In this document: piece by piece, positions 12,201 through 23,644 of the stretch
How the letters are laid out: every line of letters starts with the position of its first letter
Numbering within the stretch: position 1 is the first letter of the stretch
From: Flaccisagitta enflata
Taxonomy: Eukaryota; Chaetognatha; Sagittoidea; Aphragmophora
Length of the DNA stretch: 64,000 bases
Assembly: GCA_965153355.1 (NCBI GenBank)
Contig: OZ231126.1
Location: forward strand, 82,336,001 to 82,400,000
Direction of reading: 5' to 3'
Program-made: the position numbers and the translations under genes
The notes under the pieces: generated by a model
The model's input: the letters and a program-made list of their open reading frames with translations, nothing else
What the model was told of the DNA's origin: nothing
Databases searched by the model: none

Positions 12201-15200
12201 GCCGCTCTCAAAGCCAGAGGACTCGATTTGGAGCAAGAGGCCATCGCCTGCCATCACATCGGAAGGATCTTCGAGAGGGTCATCAAGTTGAAAGGAAGGG
12301 CCAAAGAATATTACATGCAGGTGCTTCGGGGCGATCGTTGTGGGAGTGATGGTGTGTTATTTCAGATTTATTCTAGTTTATACTAGTTTTATTCAAGTTT
12401 ATACTGGTTTTATACTATGGGTAGTACGAGTAAAACTGGTCTGATGAACTCTAATGAACCTCAATACTATAGTGACAAATGAGCTTTAATGACACGAACT
12501 TCATCGACAGAACTTCATTCACTTTAAAAAGAGACATTGACTTTGACATTGACATATGAACTTGATTTACGCGGTGACACATGAACTTCATTGAAACAAA
12601 GACATGTGAACTATAATAACGGTCGAGGTTCCATTCTTGAATACAAGTTATAATTTTCCGCGCGTTGTCAGGTGATGAGTTTGACGGAAGCTTGCAAGCC
12701 GCGGACCTTCAATACCAAAACCTGGTACATCGACACGACCAACTCTCTGCGGGAGTTTCAACGGGAAGCCGCGCGAAGAGACGATGCGGAGAAGCAAAAG
12801 CAACGCCGAGTCTACCTCGATCAGCTCAAAGACGAGCTGAAGACGTTGGGAGACGCCGAACGCGATGGGGTCTACGAACTCGTTCGCGTCATTCGAGGAA
12901 AGTTTCCACCCAAGACCAATGTCAAGAAGTTCAAAGACCACGACAACGCCGATCTGGACAAGTGCAAGGAGATGGAAAACTTCCATCGGGGGGACTTGAA
13001 AGTCGGTAATGTAAAATTGTTGTCCAAGATATGGATGTGTACTGGGCGCACGCGGTAAATGACATAGGCAACAAAAATGGAAAAATGTAGTTAAAGAAAT
13101 AGCTAAATCTACTTTATTGCTGTGAAATATATGCCCTGTTATTCAATATGATATAAAAGTATAGCTATCAAAGGAAGCAACCTTTTTACGAGTTGCCCAT
13201 CGAGATGCATAGCTGTTCCGACGGAAAAATGTTAGAAGAAGAATATAAATACTCATGAATGCGGTATAACGAAAGACGACAATTTAAAATGACCTAAAAA
13301 GTAATTTTAGATACTGTTTCTTGAGTTCACAATTGTTCACTGGTTGATTTAACGCCATAATTACAATGAGTCCCCATGGAGTATTGTTATTGTCAGTTAT
13401 TGTTACTGTTGTTGTTGATGTCGTTGTTGTTACTATTGTTGTAGTTATGCTGTTGTTGTAATTGTTGCTGGTTTTGTGTATGAGAGTTGACTCAGTTGGC
13501 TACAGTGACCAAAAGGCGTTGATGTGAAAGTCTCCATCGAGTTGCGAGTCACCAATACCCTCCTAGTTGCAAAGCGTTTTTAATGTGGATGCGGGAGACG
13601 GGAGGCGCAGATGCTAATTAATGACGTTCTGCATTTCTGTTGATCAAGTGGTGACGTCGGTGGCCGTGATGCCGGCGTGGAGGCTGTTTTAGGGGAAATA
13701 AGAAAGAGAGGAGGAAACGACAACCCTGGATTTTTAAGAATTGCCTTTGGGCTTGAGACTGACGTCACTCCCCCCTTATTTTCCCGATTCACCTGACATA
13801 GCAGGTGCTTGTGCTTGCATCGGGAGCCCCCTACCAGGCATCTCCAGCCTTTTGGACCACTCCAGATGGCGCTCTTCAGCGATACAGGCGGCCCGGTAAA
13901 GCCTTGAACCTGCCACTGATGAATCCCATAATGATATCAGACAGCCCAAAATAGAAGATTGAGCCACGTGACCGAAGATAGATTTATCATCGCGAGACAG
14001 TACTTAGGGTAGAGTGGGGTAAAATGGGTCAGCGGGGTAAAATGGGTCACTTAACTTTTTTTTTAATTCTGAAATAATCTAGTGAAATGAAGCGAATTTT
14101 TCATCTGTTATGAAAAGAAGGATGCCTTGTAGTACTCCAAGACAAATATTTGCCCCATTTCTTAAATGCACTGATGCGTAATGCAATATTATTTACCAAT
14201 AAAAAATTTCGGCGTCGCTGCTCATGAAACCAACTTCTGGTTGCCATGGAGACCAAATGGAGGAAGAAAATCATTGCCCATCGCCTACATACTACGGATG
14301 GGTGGTCAAATGTGGACAGTGATGTTTTACAGTTTTTATCTATATTTAGCTAAAAAATTAATTTTTAGTAATGTGGGGTAAAATGGGTCACCCTGCTAAA
14401 ATCACCAAATTTTCAGCGAAAAGCTTGCTATCCCTGCTTATGGGTTAAAGTATGTGATATAGAGCTCATTTTCCCCATTTTCATATTTTTCCATCCTTTT
14501 TTTTAAGTTTTTAATGAAAATTTTTGATTTGATGTCAAAACATCATTTGCATATCATTTTATTCAAAACTCAATATATTTGCCATTTGATAATACATTTG
14601 GCTCAACTGAAGTATAAAACTATTCTTGTTTTACTAATAGGTAAGAATTGATCACTTGAGATAAAGAAATTGTGGATATTATTGAAAAAAAAAGGTGACC
14701 CACTTTACCCCACCTGGGTGGGGTAAAATGGGTCACTTACCCGTTTACAAAAAGGAGGGCTGCCCCCTATATAGATCTTTTTGGAGGCAATTTCCTTTTT
14801 CATGGTAGTAGAGGAAACACACAATGTCCATAACCGTCCGTAAAATTCTTCATTTTGTCAATAAATTACGCGATATCAAAAAAACATTCGAAAAAGTGAC
14901 CCATTTTACCCCACTTCACCCTAAGACATATGGCCGTCATTTCGAGAAAATCGGGCATGTCTTAACAATTGATATTTTTGAGGGATTTTGGTCAATTGCC
15001 ATACATGGTTAATGGTCTGCCGTAGTGCTCATTTTATCGGTCCTGGTTCATGCGCAATTGCTCATCGCATCAATCATTGCATGAAGGACAATGTAAATTG
15101 CGATGCTCCCACACAACGGTCTTGATTAGATCATTATTGAGTTAATGGCGGTTAGGCATATCGATGAAATTGTAATAAGTTTACTGGCCTCCGATCAAAA

Positions 15201-17836
15201 CAAACCTGAATGCTAAAATCGTTTACCGTTTTCTTTTCATCTGAATCTGTGTCCTCAGCATCTTATGAAATCCTGTTTCTAAAATAACATTGAGCAACTT
15301 ACTTAGCGCGTCAAGTCTGGACCGGACCCAGATTGCTTAATAATTCGAATTTTCACCATTGCTATTTTAAGTCGCAGACTAGCAATTCTATAAGAGGTTT
15401 TGTCTGTTTGATCGTCCGTTGGTCCATCGATCGGTCTGTCTCGCTTGTGTTGAAAACGCAAAAAAACCACATTCATGATGCTGCAGCTGTTATTGTGTGT
15501 GTGTGTGGGGGGGGGGGGGTTGGAAGGTGAGGGGGTGAGACTGGGGGTTAGATTAATTTGATTAACAAGTAAAGGATATTAATTGAACAGCCCCTGCAAA
15601 ATTTGAATTAAATCTGAAGTCTGCTTTATACAGGCCTGATTTTAGTGATTTTTGTCCCCGACGAACAGTTTTCGTCGGTGACTATGTGATGGACCTGATC
15701 GTGTAGTCTGTCGTTGTTTGTTCGTTTAAAACCTTCTCATATGTTTTGAACCAGACCTCAGAAGTTCATGAAACTTTACCAGTGTTATTTTTATGTCAAT
15801 GGGAGCTTGTGTACCAATTTTCAGAAAAATTCATTAACTTTTACTACCCTTTGCCTATTACTTTTGTAGTAATATTTAGCTGGGACTTAGGTGGTTTAAA
15901 TAGGTAGAGGGTAGTAAAGGTTTATGAATTTTTTTAAAATTTGGTATACAAGCAGAGGGTAGTAAATAAACAACCCCTGCAAAATTCGAATTAAATCTGA
16001 GGTCTGGTTCCTGAGATATTAGCTTATTTATGTAGTAGTATGTTGCTAGGATTTAGGCAATTTACATAGGCAAAGGGTAGTAAAGGCATGTGAATTTTTT
16101 TCAAATTTGGTACCCAAGAAGAGGGTAGTAAATAACTAACCCCTGCAAAATTCGAATTAAATCTGAAGTCTGGTTTATGAGATATTAGCTTATTTATATA
16201 ATAATATGTTACTATGTCTTAAGCAGTTTACATAGGCAAAGGGTAGCAAAGTTATGTGAATTTTTTTTTAATTTGGTATACAAGTAAAGGATAATAATTG
16301 AACTGCCCCTGCAAAATTCGAATTTAATCTGAAGTCTGGTTTATAAGATATAAGCTTATTAATGTAGTAATACGTTACTAGGACTTAGATTTATATAGAG
16401 GATTGGAGTTCTTTTACTTGCTCATTTATTACCTTCTGATTTTTCTTTAGGTTTGCCATCATGGATTTCAAGATTCATCTTCAACTACTGTCATCATTTT
16501 CAACTATTGTCATCATCTTCAACTACTGTCATCATCTTCAACTACTGTCATCATCTTCAACTACTGTGATCATCTTCAACTACTGTCATCATCTTCAACT
16601 ACTGTGATCATCTTCAACTACTGTCATCATCTTCAACTACTGTGATCATCTTCAACTACTGTGATCATCTTCAACTACTGTGATCATCTTCAACTACTGT
16701 CATCATCTTCAACTACTGTGATCATCTTCAACTACTGTCATCATCTTCAACTACTGTCATCATCTTCAACTACTGTGATCATCTTCAACTACTGTCATCA
16801 TCTTCAACTACTGTCATCATCTTCAACTACTGTCATCATCTTCAACTACTGTCATCATCTTCAACTACTGTCATCATCTTCAACTACTGTCATCATCTTC
16901 AACTACTGTCATCATCTTCTACTGTCATCATCTTCAACTACTGTCATCATCTTCAACTACTGTCATCATCTTCAACTACTGTCATCATCTTCAACTACTG
17001 TCATCATCTTCAACTACTGTCATCATCTTCAACTACTGTCATCATCTTCAACTACTGTCATCATCTTCAACTACTGTCATCATCTTCAACTACTGTCATC
17101 ATCTTCAACTACTGTCATCATCTTCAACTACTGTCATCATCTTCAACTTGTCATCATCTTCAACTACTGTCATCATCTTCAACTACTGTCATCATCTTCA
17201 ACTTCTGTCATCTTCTTCAACTACTGTCATCATCTTCAACTACTGTCATCATCTTCAACTACTGTCATCATCTTCAACTACTGTCATCATCTTCAACTAC
17301 TGTCATCATCTTCAACTACTGTCATCATCTTCAACTACTGTCATCATCTTCAACTACTGTCATCATCTTCAACTACTGTCATTATCTTCAACTACTGTCA
17401 TTATCTTCAACTACTGTCATCATCTTCAACTACTGTCATCATCTTCAACTACTGTCATCATCTTCAACTACTGTCATCATCTTCAACTACTGTCATCATC
17501 TTCAACTACTGTCATCATCTTCAACTACTGTCATCCTCTTCAACTACTGTCATCCTGTTCAACTACTGTCATCATCTTCAACTACTGTCATCATCTTCAA
17601 CCACTGTCATCATCTTCAACTACTGTCATAATCTTCAACTACTGACATCATCTTCATCTACTGACATCATCTTCATCTACTGTCATCATCCTCAATTACT
17701 GTCATCATCTTCGACCACTGTCATCATCTTCAACTATAAAATTTTTTGAAAAGTTTTTTTTTAAATTTTTTTGCAAAATTTTTGTCCCAGACAAACAGTT
17801 TTCGTCGGTGGACTATGAGATAGCCTGTTTGTGTTA

Positions 17837-17907
<71 letters not shown>

Positions 17908-20900
17908 TGTGTGTCTGTGTGTCTGTGTAAAACCTTCTCATATCTTTTGATCCAGACTTCAGAAGTTCATGAAACTTTACCAGTATTATTTTTATGTCAA
18001 TAGGAGCTTGTGTGCCAATTTTCAGAAAAATTCATAAACTTTTACTACCCTTTGCCTATTATTTTTGTAGTAATATTTAGCTGGGACTTAGGTGGTTTAC
18101 ATAGGTAGAGGGTAGTAAAGGTTTATGAATTTTTTTTTGATTTAGTATACAAGCAGAGGGTAGTAAACAAACAACCCCTGCAAAATTCGAATTAAATCTG
18201 AAGTCTGGTTTATGAGATATTAGCTTATTTATGTAGTAGTATGTTGCTAGGACTTAAGCAATTTACATAGGCAAAGGGCAGTAAAGGTATGTGAATTTTT
18301 TTCTACACCGTCTTCGGATCGGACTGTGAAATGCAAAACCTTTATAGCTTCTAAACCGCTTGGAAAAAAGTCATGAAATTTTCAGTGAATATTGGTAACA
18401 TGTGACGGTTTTTGTACGTCAAAGCTCAGATTTTATTATAGAAAAGGTGAGGTGGAAAGAAAATATTAAAAGAAAACCCATTTTTAATCAAAATTAATTT
18501 TTCTCTATTTCCTTAGGATGGAGTTTTTTTTATCTGCTTGAAATTGTTCTGTATTTCCACAAAAACTTTAGGATTTATTTTTTACAAGAGGTATTAGCTA
18601 ATACATTATCTAGTTGCTGCATATTCTGAGAAAGAAATGGCACCTTTCAAAAAAAACAAGTAAAAAAAAGCAATTTTGCTTAAAAATGGATGTTTTTTCA
18701 TTATTTTGTTTCCCCCTCACCTTTTCTATACTATGATCTGAGCTTTGACATGCAAAAACCGTCACATGTTACCAGGATTCACTGAAAATTTCATGACTTT
18801 TTTCCAAGTAGTTTAGGAGCTATAAAGGTTTTGCATTTCACAGTCCGATCCGAAGACGGTGTAATTTGGTACGCAAGTAGAGGGTAGTAAATAAATAAGC
18901 CCTGCAAAATTCGAATTAAATCTGAAGCCTGGCTTTTGAGATATTAGCTTATTTATGTAGTAATATGTTACTATGACTTAGGCAGTTTACATAGGCAAAG
19001 GGTAGCAAAGTTATGTGAATTCTTTTTTAATTTGGTATACAAGTAAAGGATATTAATTGAAGTGCCCCTGCAAAATTCGAATTAAATCTGAAGTCTGGTT
19101 CATAAGATATTAGCTTATTAATGTAGTAATATGTTACTAGGACTTCGGCAATTTCTATAGAGGATTGGAGTAGGAATTCTTTTACTTGCTCATTTATTAC
19201 ATTCTTATTTTTCTTTAGGTTTGCCATCATGGATTCCAAGATTCATCTTCAACTACTGTCATCATCATCTTCAACTACTGTCATTATCATCTTCAACTAC
19301 CGTCATCATCTTCAACTACTGTCATCATCCTCAACTACTGTCTTCATCTACTGTCATCATCTTCAACTATTAAATTTTTTTAAAAATTTTTTTTGAAAAT
19401 TTTTTGAATTTTTTTTTGAAAATTTTTTTTGAAAATTTGTTTGAAAATTTTTTGGAATTTTTTTTTTGAAAATTTTTTGAAATTTTATTTTGAAAATTTT
19501 TTGAAAATTTTTTTTTGAAAAATTTTTTGAAAATTTTTTTTTGAAAAAATTTTTTTTTTTCTAAATATTTTTAAATTATTTTTTTTTTAGATTTTTGTTG
19601 TCATTACCATTCATTGTTGTCATCAACATCATCCACTATTGTTATTATTATCAAGTTTTGTCATCATTAAAACATTATTGAATATCTTTTTTTTTCTCTT
19701 GAAATTGCTCTTGTCGTGTATCTCATCGAGTTGCGTTTACGCAACGAGAAAGCTTCAAAAATTACAGTCCCCAGTCGGGGACTGTAATTTTGAAGCTTTT
19801 TGTAGTAATATTTAGCTGGGACTTAGATGGTTTACATAGGTAGAGGGTAGTAAAAGTTTATGAATTTTTTTTTAATTTGGTATACAAGTAGAGGGTAGTA
19901 AATAAACAACCCCTGCAAAATTCGAATTAAATCTGAAGTCTTGTTAATGAGATATTAGCTTATTTATGTAGTAGTATGTTACTAGGACTTAGGCAATTTA
20001 CATATAGGATAAATTGTTGCACAAGCCACATAGGCAAAGGGTAGTAAAGGTATGTGAATTTTTTTTTAATTTGGTACACAAGTAGAGGGTAGTAAATAAA
20101 TAACCCCTGCAAAATTCGAATTAAATCTGAAGTCTGCTTTATGAGATATTAGCTTATTTATGTAGTAATATGTTACTATGACTTAGGCAGTTTACATAGG
20201 CAAAGGGTAGCAAAGTTATGTGAATTCTTTTTCAATTTGGTATACAAGTAAAGAATGTTAATTGAACTGCCCCTGCAAAATTCGAATTAAATTTGAAGTC
20301 TGGATTATAAGATATTAGCTTATTAATATAGTAATATGTTACTAGGACTTGGGCGATTTATATAGAGGATTGGAGTTGATGAATTCTTTTACTTGCTCAT
20401 TTATTGCATTCTGATTTTTCTTTAGGTTTGCCATCATGGATTTCAAGATTCATCTTCAACTACTGTCATCATCTTCAACTACTGTCATCATCTTCAACTA
20501 CTGTCATCATCTTCAACTACTGTCATCATCTTCAACTACTGTCATCATCTTCAACTACTGTCATCATCTTCAACTACTGTCATCATCTTCAACTACTGTC
20601 ATCATCTTCAACTACTGTCATCATCTTCAACTACTGTCATCATCTTCAACTACTGTGATCATCTTCAACTACTGTTATCATCTTCAACTACTGTCATCAT
20701 CTTTAACTACTGTCATCATCTTCAACTACTGTCATCATCTTCAACTACTGTCATCATCTTCAACTACTGTCATCATCTTCAACTACTGTCATCATCTTCA
20801 ACTACTGTCATCATCTTCAACTACTGTCATCATCTTCAACTACTGTCATCATCCTCGACTACTGTCATCATCCTCGACTACTGTCATCATCTTCGAATTT

Positions 20901-23644
20901 ACTAAATTTTTTTGAAAATTTTTTTTGAAAAATTTTTGAAATTTTTTTTGAAAAATATTTAAAAATTTTTTTAAAAATTTTTCAAAAATTTTTTTAAATT
21001 TTTTGCAATTTGTTTGAAAATTTTTTTTGAAATTTTTTTGCAAATTTTTTTGCAAATTTTTTGAAAATTTTCATTGAAAATTTTTTTTGAAATTTTTTGA
21101 AAATTTTTTTTAAAAATTTTTTGAAAAATTTTTTGAAAATTTTTTTTTTTTTGAAATTTTTTTTCTTAGATTTTTGTTGTCATTATCATTCATTGTTGTC
21201 ATCATCATTATCAAGTTTTGTCATCATTAAAACAATACTGAATATTTCTTTTCTTTTCTTTTTTTTTTCTTGACTTTGTCTTGTCATGTATCTTATCGAG
21301 TTGCGTTTACGCAACGAGAAAGCTTCAAAAATTACAGTCCCCAGTTGGGGACTGTAATTTTGAAGCTTTTTTTCACTGAGCCAGTCAGGCTCGCTCTTCA
21401 CAATTTCACAGAGCCCGAGACAAAAACCATGAGCCCGATAAAAAATGCTGTGCCAAATTTTACAAGCATATCAGCGTATGAATTGTATAAACTTGTATAA
21501 ACTTGTATAAACTTGTATAGACTTGTATAGACTTGTATAAACTTGAATAGAGTTGTATAAACTTGTATAGACTTGTATAAACAGCTAATGGTCATATGAT
21601 ATAATGATAAAATAATCACTACAAAGATGATTCGGTTTGTAAAAAAAAATGAAAAACGACTCAGAACTTGATGATTTTTCATATATTTCACTCAGTCAGC
21701 TTGAGCACTTTGAATCCATCCCATCAATGACAGAGCCAGCCGGGCTCAAAGCTCGCAAAATATGAGAGCCCGAGAGCAAAATAGAGAGCATCGGGCTCGC
21801 GGGCTCTCTCTAAAATCAGGCCTGTTTATAAGATATTAGCTTATTAATGAAGTAATATGTTACTATTTATATAGAAGATTGGAGTTGATGATTTTTTGTA
21901 CTTGCTCATTCATTACATTCTGATTTGTTTTTCTTTAGATTTTCCATCATGGATTTCGAGATTCAACTACTGTCAATATCTTCAACTACTGTTATCATCT
22001 TCAGCTACAGTTATCATCTTCAGCTACAGTTATCATCTTTAGCTACTGTCACCATCTTCAACTACTGTCATCATCTTCAGCAACTGTCATCATCTTCAGC
22101 TACTGTCATCATCTTCAGCTACTGTCATTATCTTCAACCACTTTCATTACCTTTAACTACTGTCATTATCTTCAGCTACGGTCATCATCTTTAACTACTG
22201 TCATCATTTTCAACTACTGTCATCATCTTCAACTACTGTCATGATTTTCAACTACGTCATGATTTTCAACTACTGTCATGATTTTCTACTACTGTCATGC
22301 TTTTCTACTACTGTCTTGATTTTCAACTACTGTCATGATTTTCAACTACTGTCATGATTTTCAACCACTGTCATGATTTTCAACCACTGTCATGATTTTC
22401 AACCACTGTCATGATTTTCAACCACTGTCATGATTTTCAACCACTGTCATGATTTTCTACTACTGTCATGATTTTCAACCACTGTCATGATTTTCAACCA
22501 CTGTCATGATTTTCAACCACTGTCATGATTTTCAACTACTGTCATGATTTTCAACTACTGTCATGATTTTCAACTACTGTCATGATTTTCAACTACTGTC
22601 ATGATTTTCAACTACTGTCATGATTTTCAACTACTGTCATGATTTTCAACTACTGTCATGATTTTCAACTACTGTCATGATTTTCAACTACTGTCATGAT
22701 TTTCAACTACTGTCATGATTTTCAACTACTGTCATGATTTCCAACTACTGTCATGATTTCCAACTACTGTCATGATTTCCAACTACTGTCATGATTTCCA
22801 ACTACTGTCATGATTTCCAACTACTGTCATGATTTCCAACTACTGTCATGATTTCCAACTACTGTCATGATTTCCAACTACTGTCATGATTTCCAACTAC
22901 TGTCATGATTTTCAACTACTGTCATGATTTTCAACTACCGTCATGATTTTCAACTACCGTCATGATTTTCAACTACCGTCATAATTTTCAACTACCGTCA
23001 TCATTTTCAACTACCGTCATGATTTTCAACTACCGTCATATTTTCAACTACCGTCATCATTTTCGACTCCTGTCATCATCATCATCCTCTTCAACTTAAA
23101 AATAAATTTTGAAAGTTTTTTTTTGAAAATTTTTTGAAAACTTGATTCTTTGTTTTTTTTTGTTTTTTTTTTTAATATTTGTTTAAAAAAAATTTTTTTG
23201 AAAATTCTCGAGTTGCGTTTACGCGATGAGAAAGCTTCAACTACTTTGAAGCTTTTTCTCCCTTGTGTTCGTCATTATTTCATAAATTTTGATTTAAAAA
23301 ATGTTTTGGTTGGATAACTTCCCCCAGCTCAAACACGGTAAAGCCAGCCTGAGCTACTACGGCTGTTTCGTCCATACGAAGTGCATATGATTTTAAAATG
23401 AATAAAAATCGCTTATGTTGATTCTCTTTCGTTGGTTTCCCTAGAAAAGGGCACTCAAACACCCTTTGAGAAGTACGACAAAGACTACGACGGGATGAAG
23501 GCGATGAAGAAGAAATTGCTGTTGAAGTTTCTCTCCGATTATCATCCGGATAGGAACTCGGAAAAGGACCATGGCAAGAAATGGCAGGTTTTGGCCGAGG
23601 AAATTACCAAAATGGTCACGCGGTTTTACGAATGCATGAAGTAA
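6064..23644 (+). CDS. TPR-like / J-domain (DnaJ-type) protein, four exons (6064-6249, 11271-12320, 12672-13005, 23445-23644)
   Basis: Exon phases (0, 0, 1) agree and the joined product is about 590 residues. Residues 15-150 form TPR-like helices (FRQEGNRLYQRA, then a KAIANYERALPSAINDEDEK repeat). A Ser-rich linker near residues 165-205 is followed by a helical region with an Asn-rich insert. A charged coiled-coil-like segment (RRDDAEKQKQ) precedes a C-terminal J-like domain with the HPD triad at 23543-23551 in YHPDRN, ending RFYECMK and TAA 23642-23644. HPD is the loop through which J-domains stimulate Hsp70 ATPase, so an Hsp70 co-chaperone role is likely. I do not recognise a named orthologue. 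The first Met is uncertain: the frame is open upstream and the first donor (AAG|GTCGGA) is weak. Introns 1 and 3 (5 and 10.4 kb) are filled with repeats. Confidence 0.72.
6830..7790 (+). repeat. A-rich GTTAAAAA satellite
   Basis: Irregular tandem GTTAAAAAGA/TGTTAAAAA units, interrupted at about 7009-7340 by a short element with GTCGCGTGC...GCACGCGAC ends and a (GACGGACC)n core. It is the reverse complement of the T-rich satellite at 8470-9437. Confidence 0.85.
7325..7340. other. terminal hairpin module (AGTCG...CGACT)
   Basis: The stem AGTCG/CGACT with loop TGCACG sits at the end of a small element next to a (GACGGACC)n repeat and abuts AAAAAG. It is one of several such modules in the window (see findings). 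Confidence 0.6.
7791..8469. other. spacer between complementary satellites, no gene seen
   Basis: Ordinary AT-rich intron sequence between the A-rich and T-rich arrays. A 110-codon minus-strand frame at 8002-8334 has no recognisable domain and no repeat of coding composition. Confidence 0.4.
8470..9437 (+). repeat. T-rich TTAACTTTTTT satellite
   Basis: About 1 kb of tandem 9-11-bp units TAACTTTTTT, with a homogeneous block of TAACTTTTTG near 8930-9040 and TAACTTTGTG near 9041-9100. The homogenised sub-blocks suggest recent local amplification. Confidence 0.9.
9438..10763 (+). mobile_element. non-autonomous hairpin-ended element, copy 1, with internal tandem repeats
   Basis: It starts with a 31-nt hairpin (9438-9468, GTCCGCGACGG...CGCGGAC), then TATA and a (GTC)n run. 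It closes with TTCCGTCGCGGAC (10735-10747), an exact inverted match of the first 13 bases, and a short tail to GATCAGA. Inside are about seven diverged ~145-bp units containing TTTGGTTGAAACTTGGTATG and CCAACCAGCCTACC. It sits inside the T-rich satellite, which resumes at 10764. A second copy is at 38354-39950. The overlapping short open frames are artefacts. Confidence 0.8.
10764..11060 (+). repeat. T-rich TTAACTTTTTTT satellite, continuation
   Basis: Perfect tandem 11-bp TTAACTTTTTT-type units at 10764-10900 decay into TTTACTTAACT and TTTTCTGACC variants. It is the right-hand part of the array split by the hairpin-ended element. Confidence 0.9.
11271..12320 (+). CDS. TPR/J gene exon 2
   Basis: 350 codons in phase 0 between acceptor GGGAAG (to 11270) and donor CAG|GTGCTT at 12321. 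Helical TPR-like N part (ERKRDAIKFMISALKRAK), a Ser-rich linker, then a second helical module (YAVKAREKCDFKEALYYFDEM; MNLIFEAMDWFKNAALKARG) with an Asn-repeat insert near 11970. Long minus-strand frames here are shadows. Confidence 0.8.
12672..13005 (+). CDS. TPR/J gene exon 3
   Basis: Acceptor GTTGTCAG to 12671, donor GTCG|GTAATG at 13006. It encodes VMSLTEACKPRTFNTKTWYI, a charged helical stretch and KCKEMENFHRGDLKV, ending in phase 1, which matches the J-domain exon. Confidence 0.8.
13006..14002. other. intron sequence, no feature beyond a GTT-rich microsatellite
   Basis: Start of intron 3 of the TPR/J gene. A degenerate (GTT)n microsatellite lies at about 13385-13480. I see nothing coding on either strand. 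Confidence 0.4.
14003..14925. mobile_element. MITE-like element with GGGGTAAAATGGGTCA ends
   Basis: The left end CTTAGGGTAGAGTGGGG... is mirrored by ...CCCCACTTCACCCTAAG at 14909-14925, about 29 bp of terminal inverted repeat with one or two mismatches. GGGGTAAAATGGGTCA recurs internally near 14040, 14375 and 14718, and a fragment lies at about 26405-26440. No transposase frame. Confidence 0.7.
15654..17783 (+). mobile_element. hairpin-A repeat unit 1 (truncated at 3' side)
   Basis: It begins at the hairpin CCGACGAA/TTCGTCGG (15658-15678) followed by TGACTATG. Then come a GTC-rich stretch, GTTCATGAAACTTTACCAGTG, three diverged ~190-bp units (GGGTAGTAAAGG... CCCCTGCAAAATTCG...) and a minisatellite. 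It stops in AT-rich DNA where the next unit begins. Confidence 0.7.
16480..17740 (+). repeat. 19-bp minisatellite TCATCATCTTCAACTACTG
   Basis: More than 60 tandem copies with few variants (TGATCATC in the first third, TCATTATC and TCATCCTC later). It is seeded next to TTTGCCATCATGGATTTCAAG. The 362- and 165-residue frames reading through it reflect the repeat only. Confidence 0.95.
17784..19799 (+). mobile_element. hairpin-A repeat unit 2, interrupted by a MITE
   Basis: It starts with a degenerate hairpin (GTCCCAGACAAACAG...TTCGTCGG), a (GT)n run at 17839-17902, then ~190-bp units, a short 19-bp minisatellite (19245-19372) and a GAAAATTTTTT tract. It ends with stem GTTGCG-TTTA-CGCAAC (19730-19745) and a 51-bp perfect foldback centred on CAGTCCCC/GGGGACTG (19749-19799). 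Confidence 0.7.
18304..18863. mobile_element. Tc1/mariner-type MITE, ~145-bp terminal inverted repeats, TA target duplication
   Basis: The arms CACCGTCTTCGGATCGGACT... and ...AGTCCGATCCGAAGACGGTG pair for about 145 bp. TA flanks both sides (18304-18305, 18862-18863). The host sequence without the insertion is present at about 20055-20085, so the borders are directly supported. No transposase. Confidence 0.85.
19800..21369 (+). mobile_element. hairpin-A repeat unit 3
   Basis: Diverged ~190-bp units, a 19-bp minisatellite at 20452-20895 seeded by GCCATCATGGATTTCAAG, an AT-rich tract, then the closing stem GTTGCG/CGCAAC (21300-21315) and the CAGTCCCC foldback (21319-21369). The 5' hairpin is missing: the unit begins directly after the foldback of unit 2. 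Confidence 0.7.
21480..21585 (+). repeat. 10-bp minisatellite TATAAACTTG
   Basis: About ten copies of TATAAACTTG/TATAGACTTG in tandem, inside a segment rich in GAGCCCG words (21375-21820) that separates hairpin-A units 3 and 4. Confidence 0.85.
21826..23262 (+). mobile_element. hairpin-A repeat unit 4 with variant 19-bp minisatellite
   Basis: 5'-truncated ~190-bp unit, then a minisatellite from 21960 to 23090 whose unit drifts in blocks: TCATCATCTTCAGCTACTG, then TCATGATTTTCAACTACTG, TCATGATTTTCAACCACTG, TCATGATTTCCAACTACTG and finally ACTACCGTCATGATTTTCA. It closes with the stem GTTGCG-TTTA-CGCGAT (two wobble pairs) and a shortened foldback. Confidence 0.7.
23445..23644 (+). CDS. TPR/J gene terminal exon with J-domain HPD motif
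   Basis: Acceptor TTTCCCTAG to 23444. With one carried base it reads EKGTQTPFEKYDKDYDGM, then a Lys-rich helix, DYHPDRN (HPD at 23543-23551) and a final helix to TAA 23642-23644. The Lys-rich helix, HPD and following helix match the helix II-loop-helix III pattern of J-domains. Confidence 0.8.

Noticed and set aside
11577-12257. 226-residue minus-strand frame
   Set aside because: Antisense shadow of the second exon of the TPR/J gene.
16480-17740. CRISPR-like regular array
   Set aside because: Units are contiguous with no unique spacers, and the context is eukaryotic.
16661-17749. 362-residue frame and similar frames at 20404-20915 and 40101-41008
   Set aside because: Pure minisatellite translations (19-bp unit cycling through three frames); within introns.
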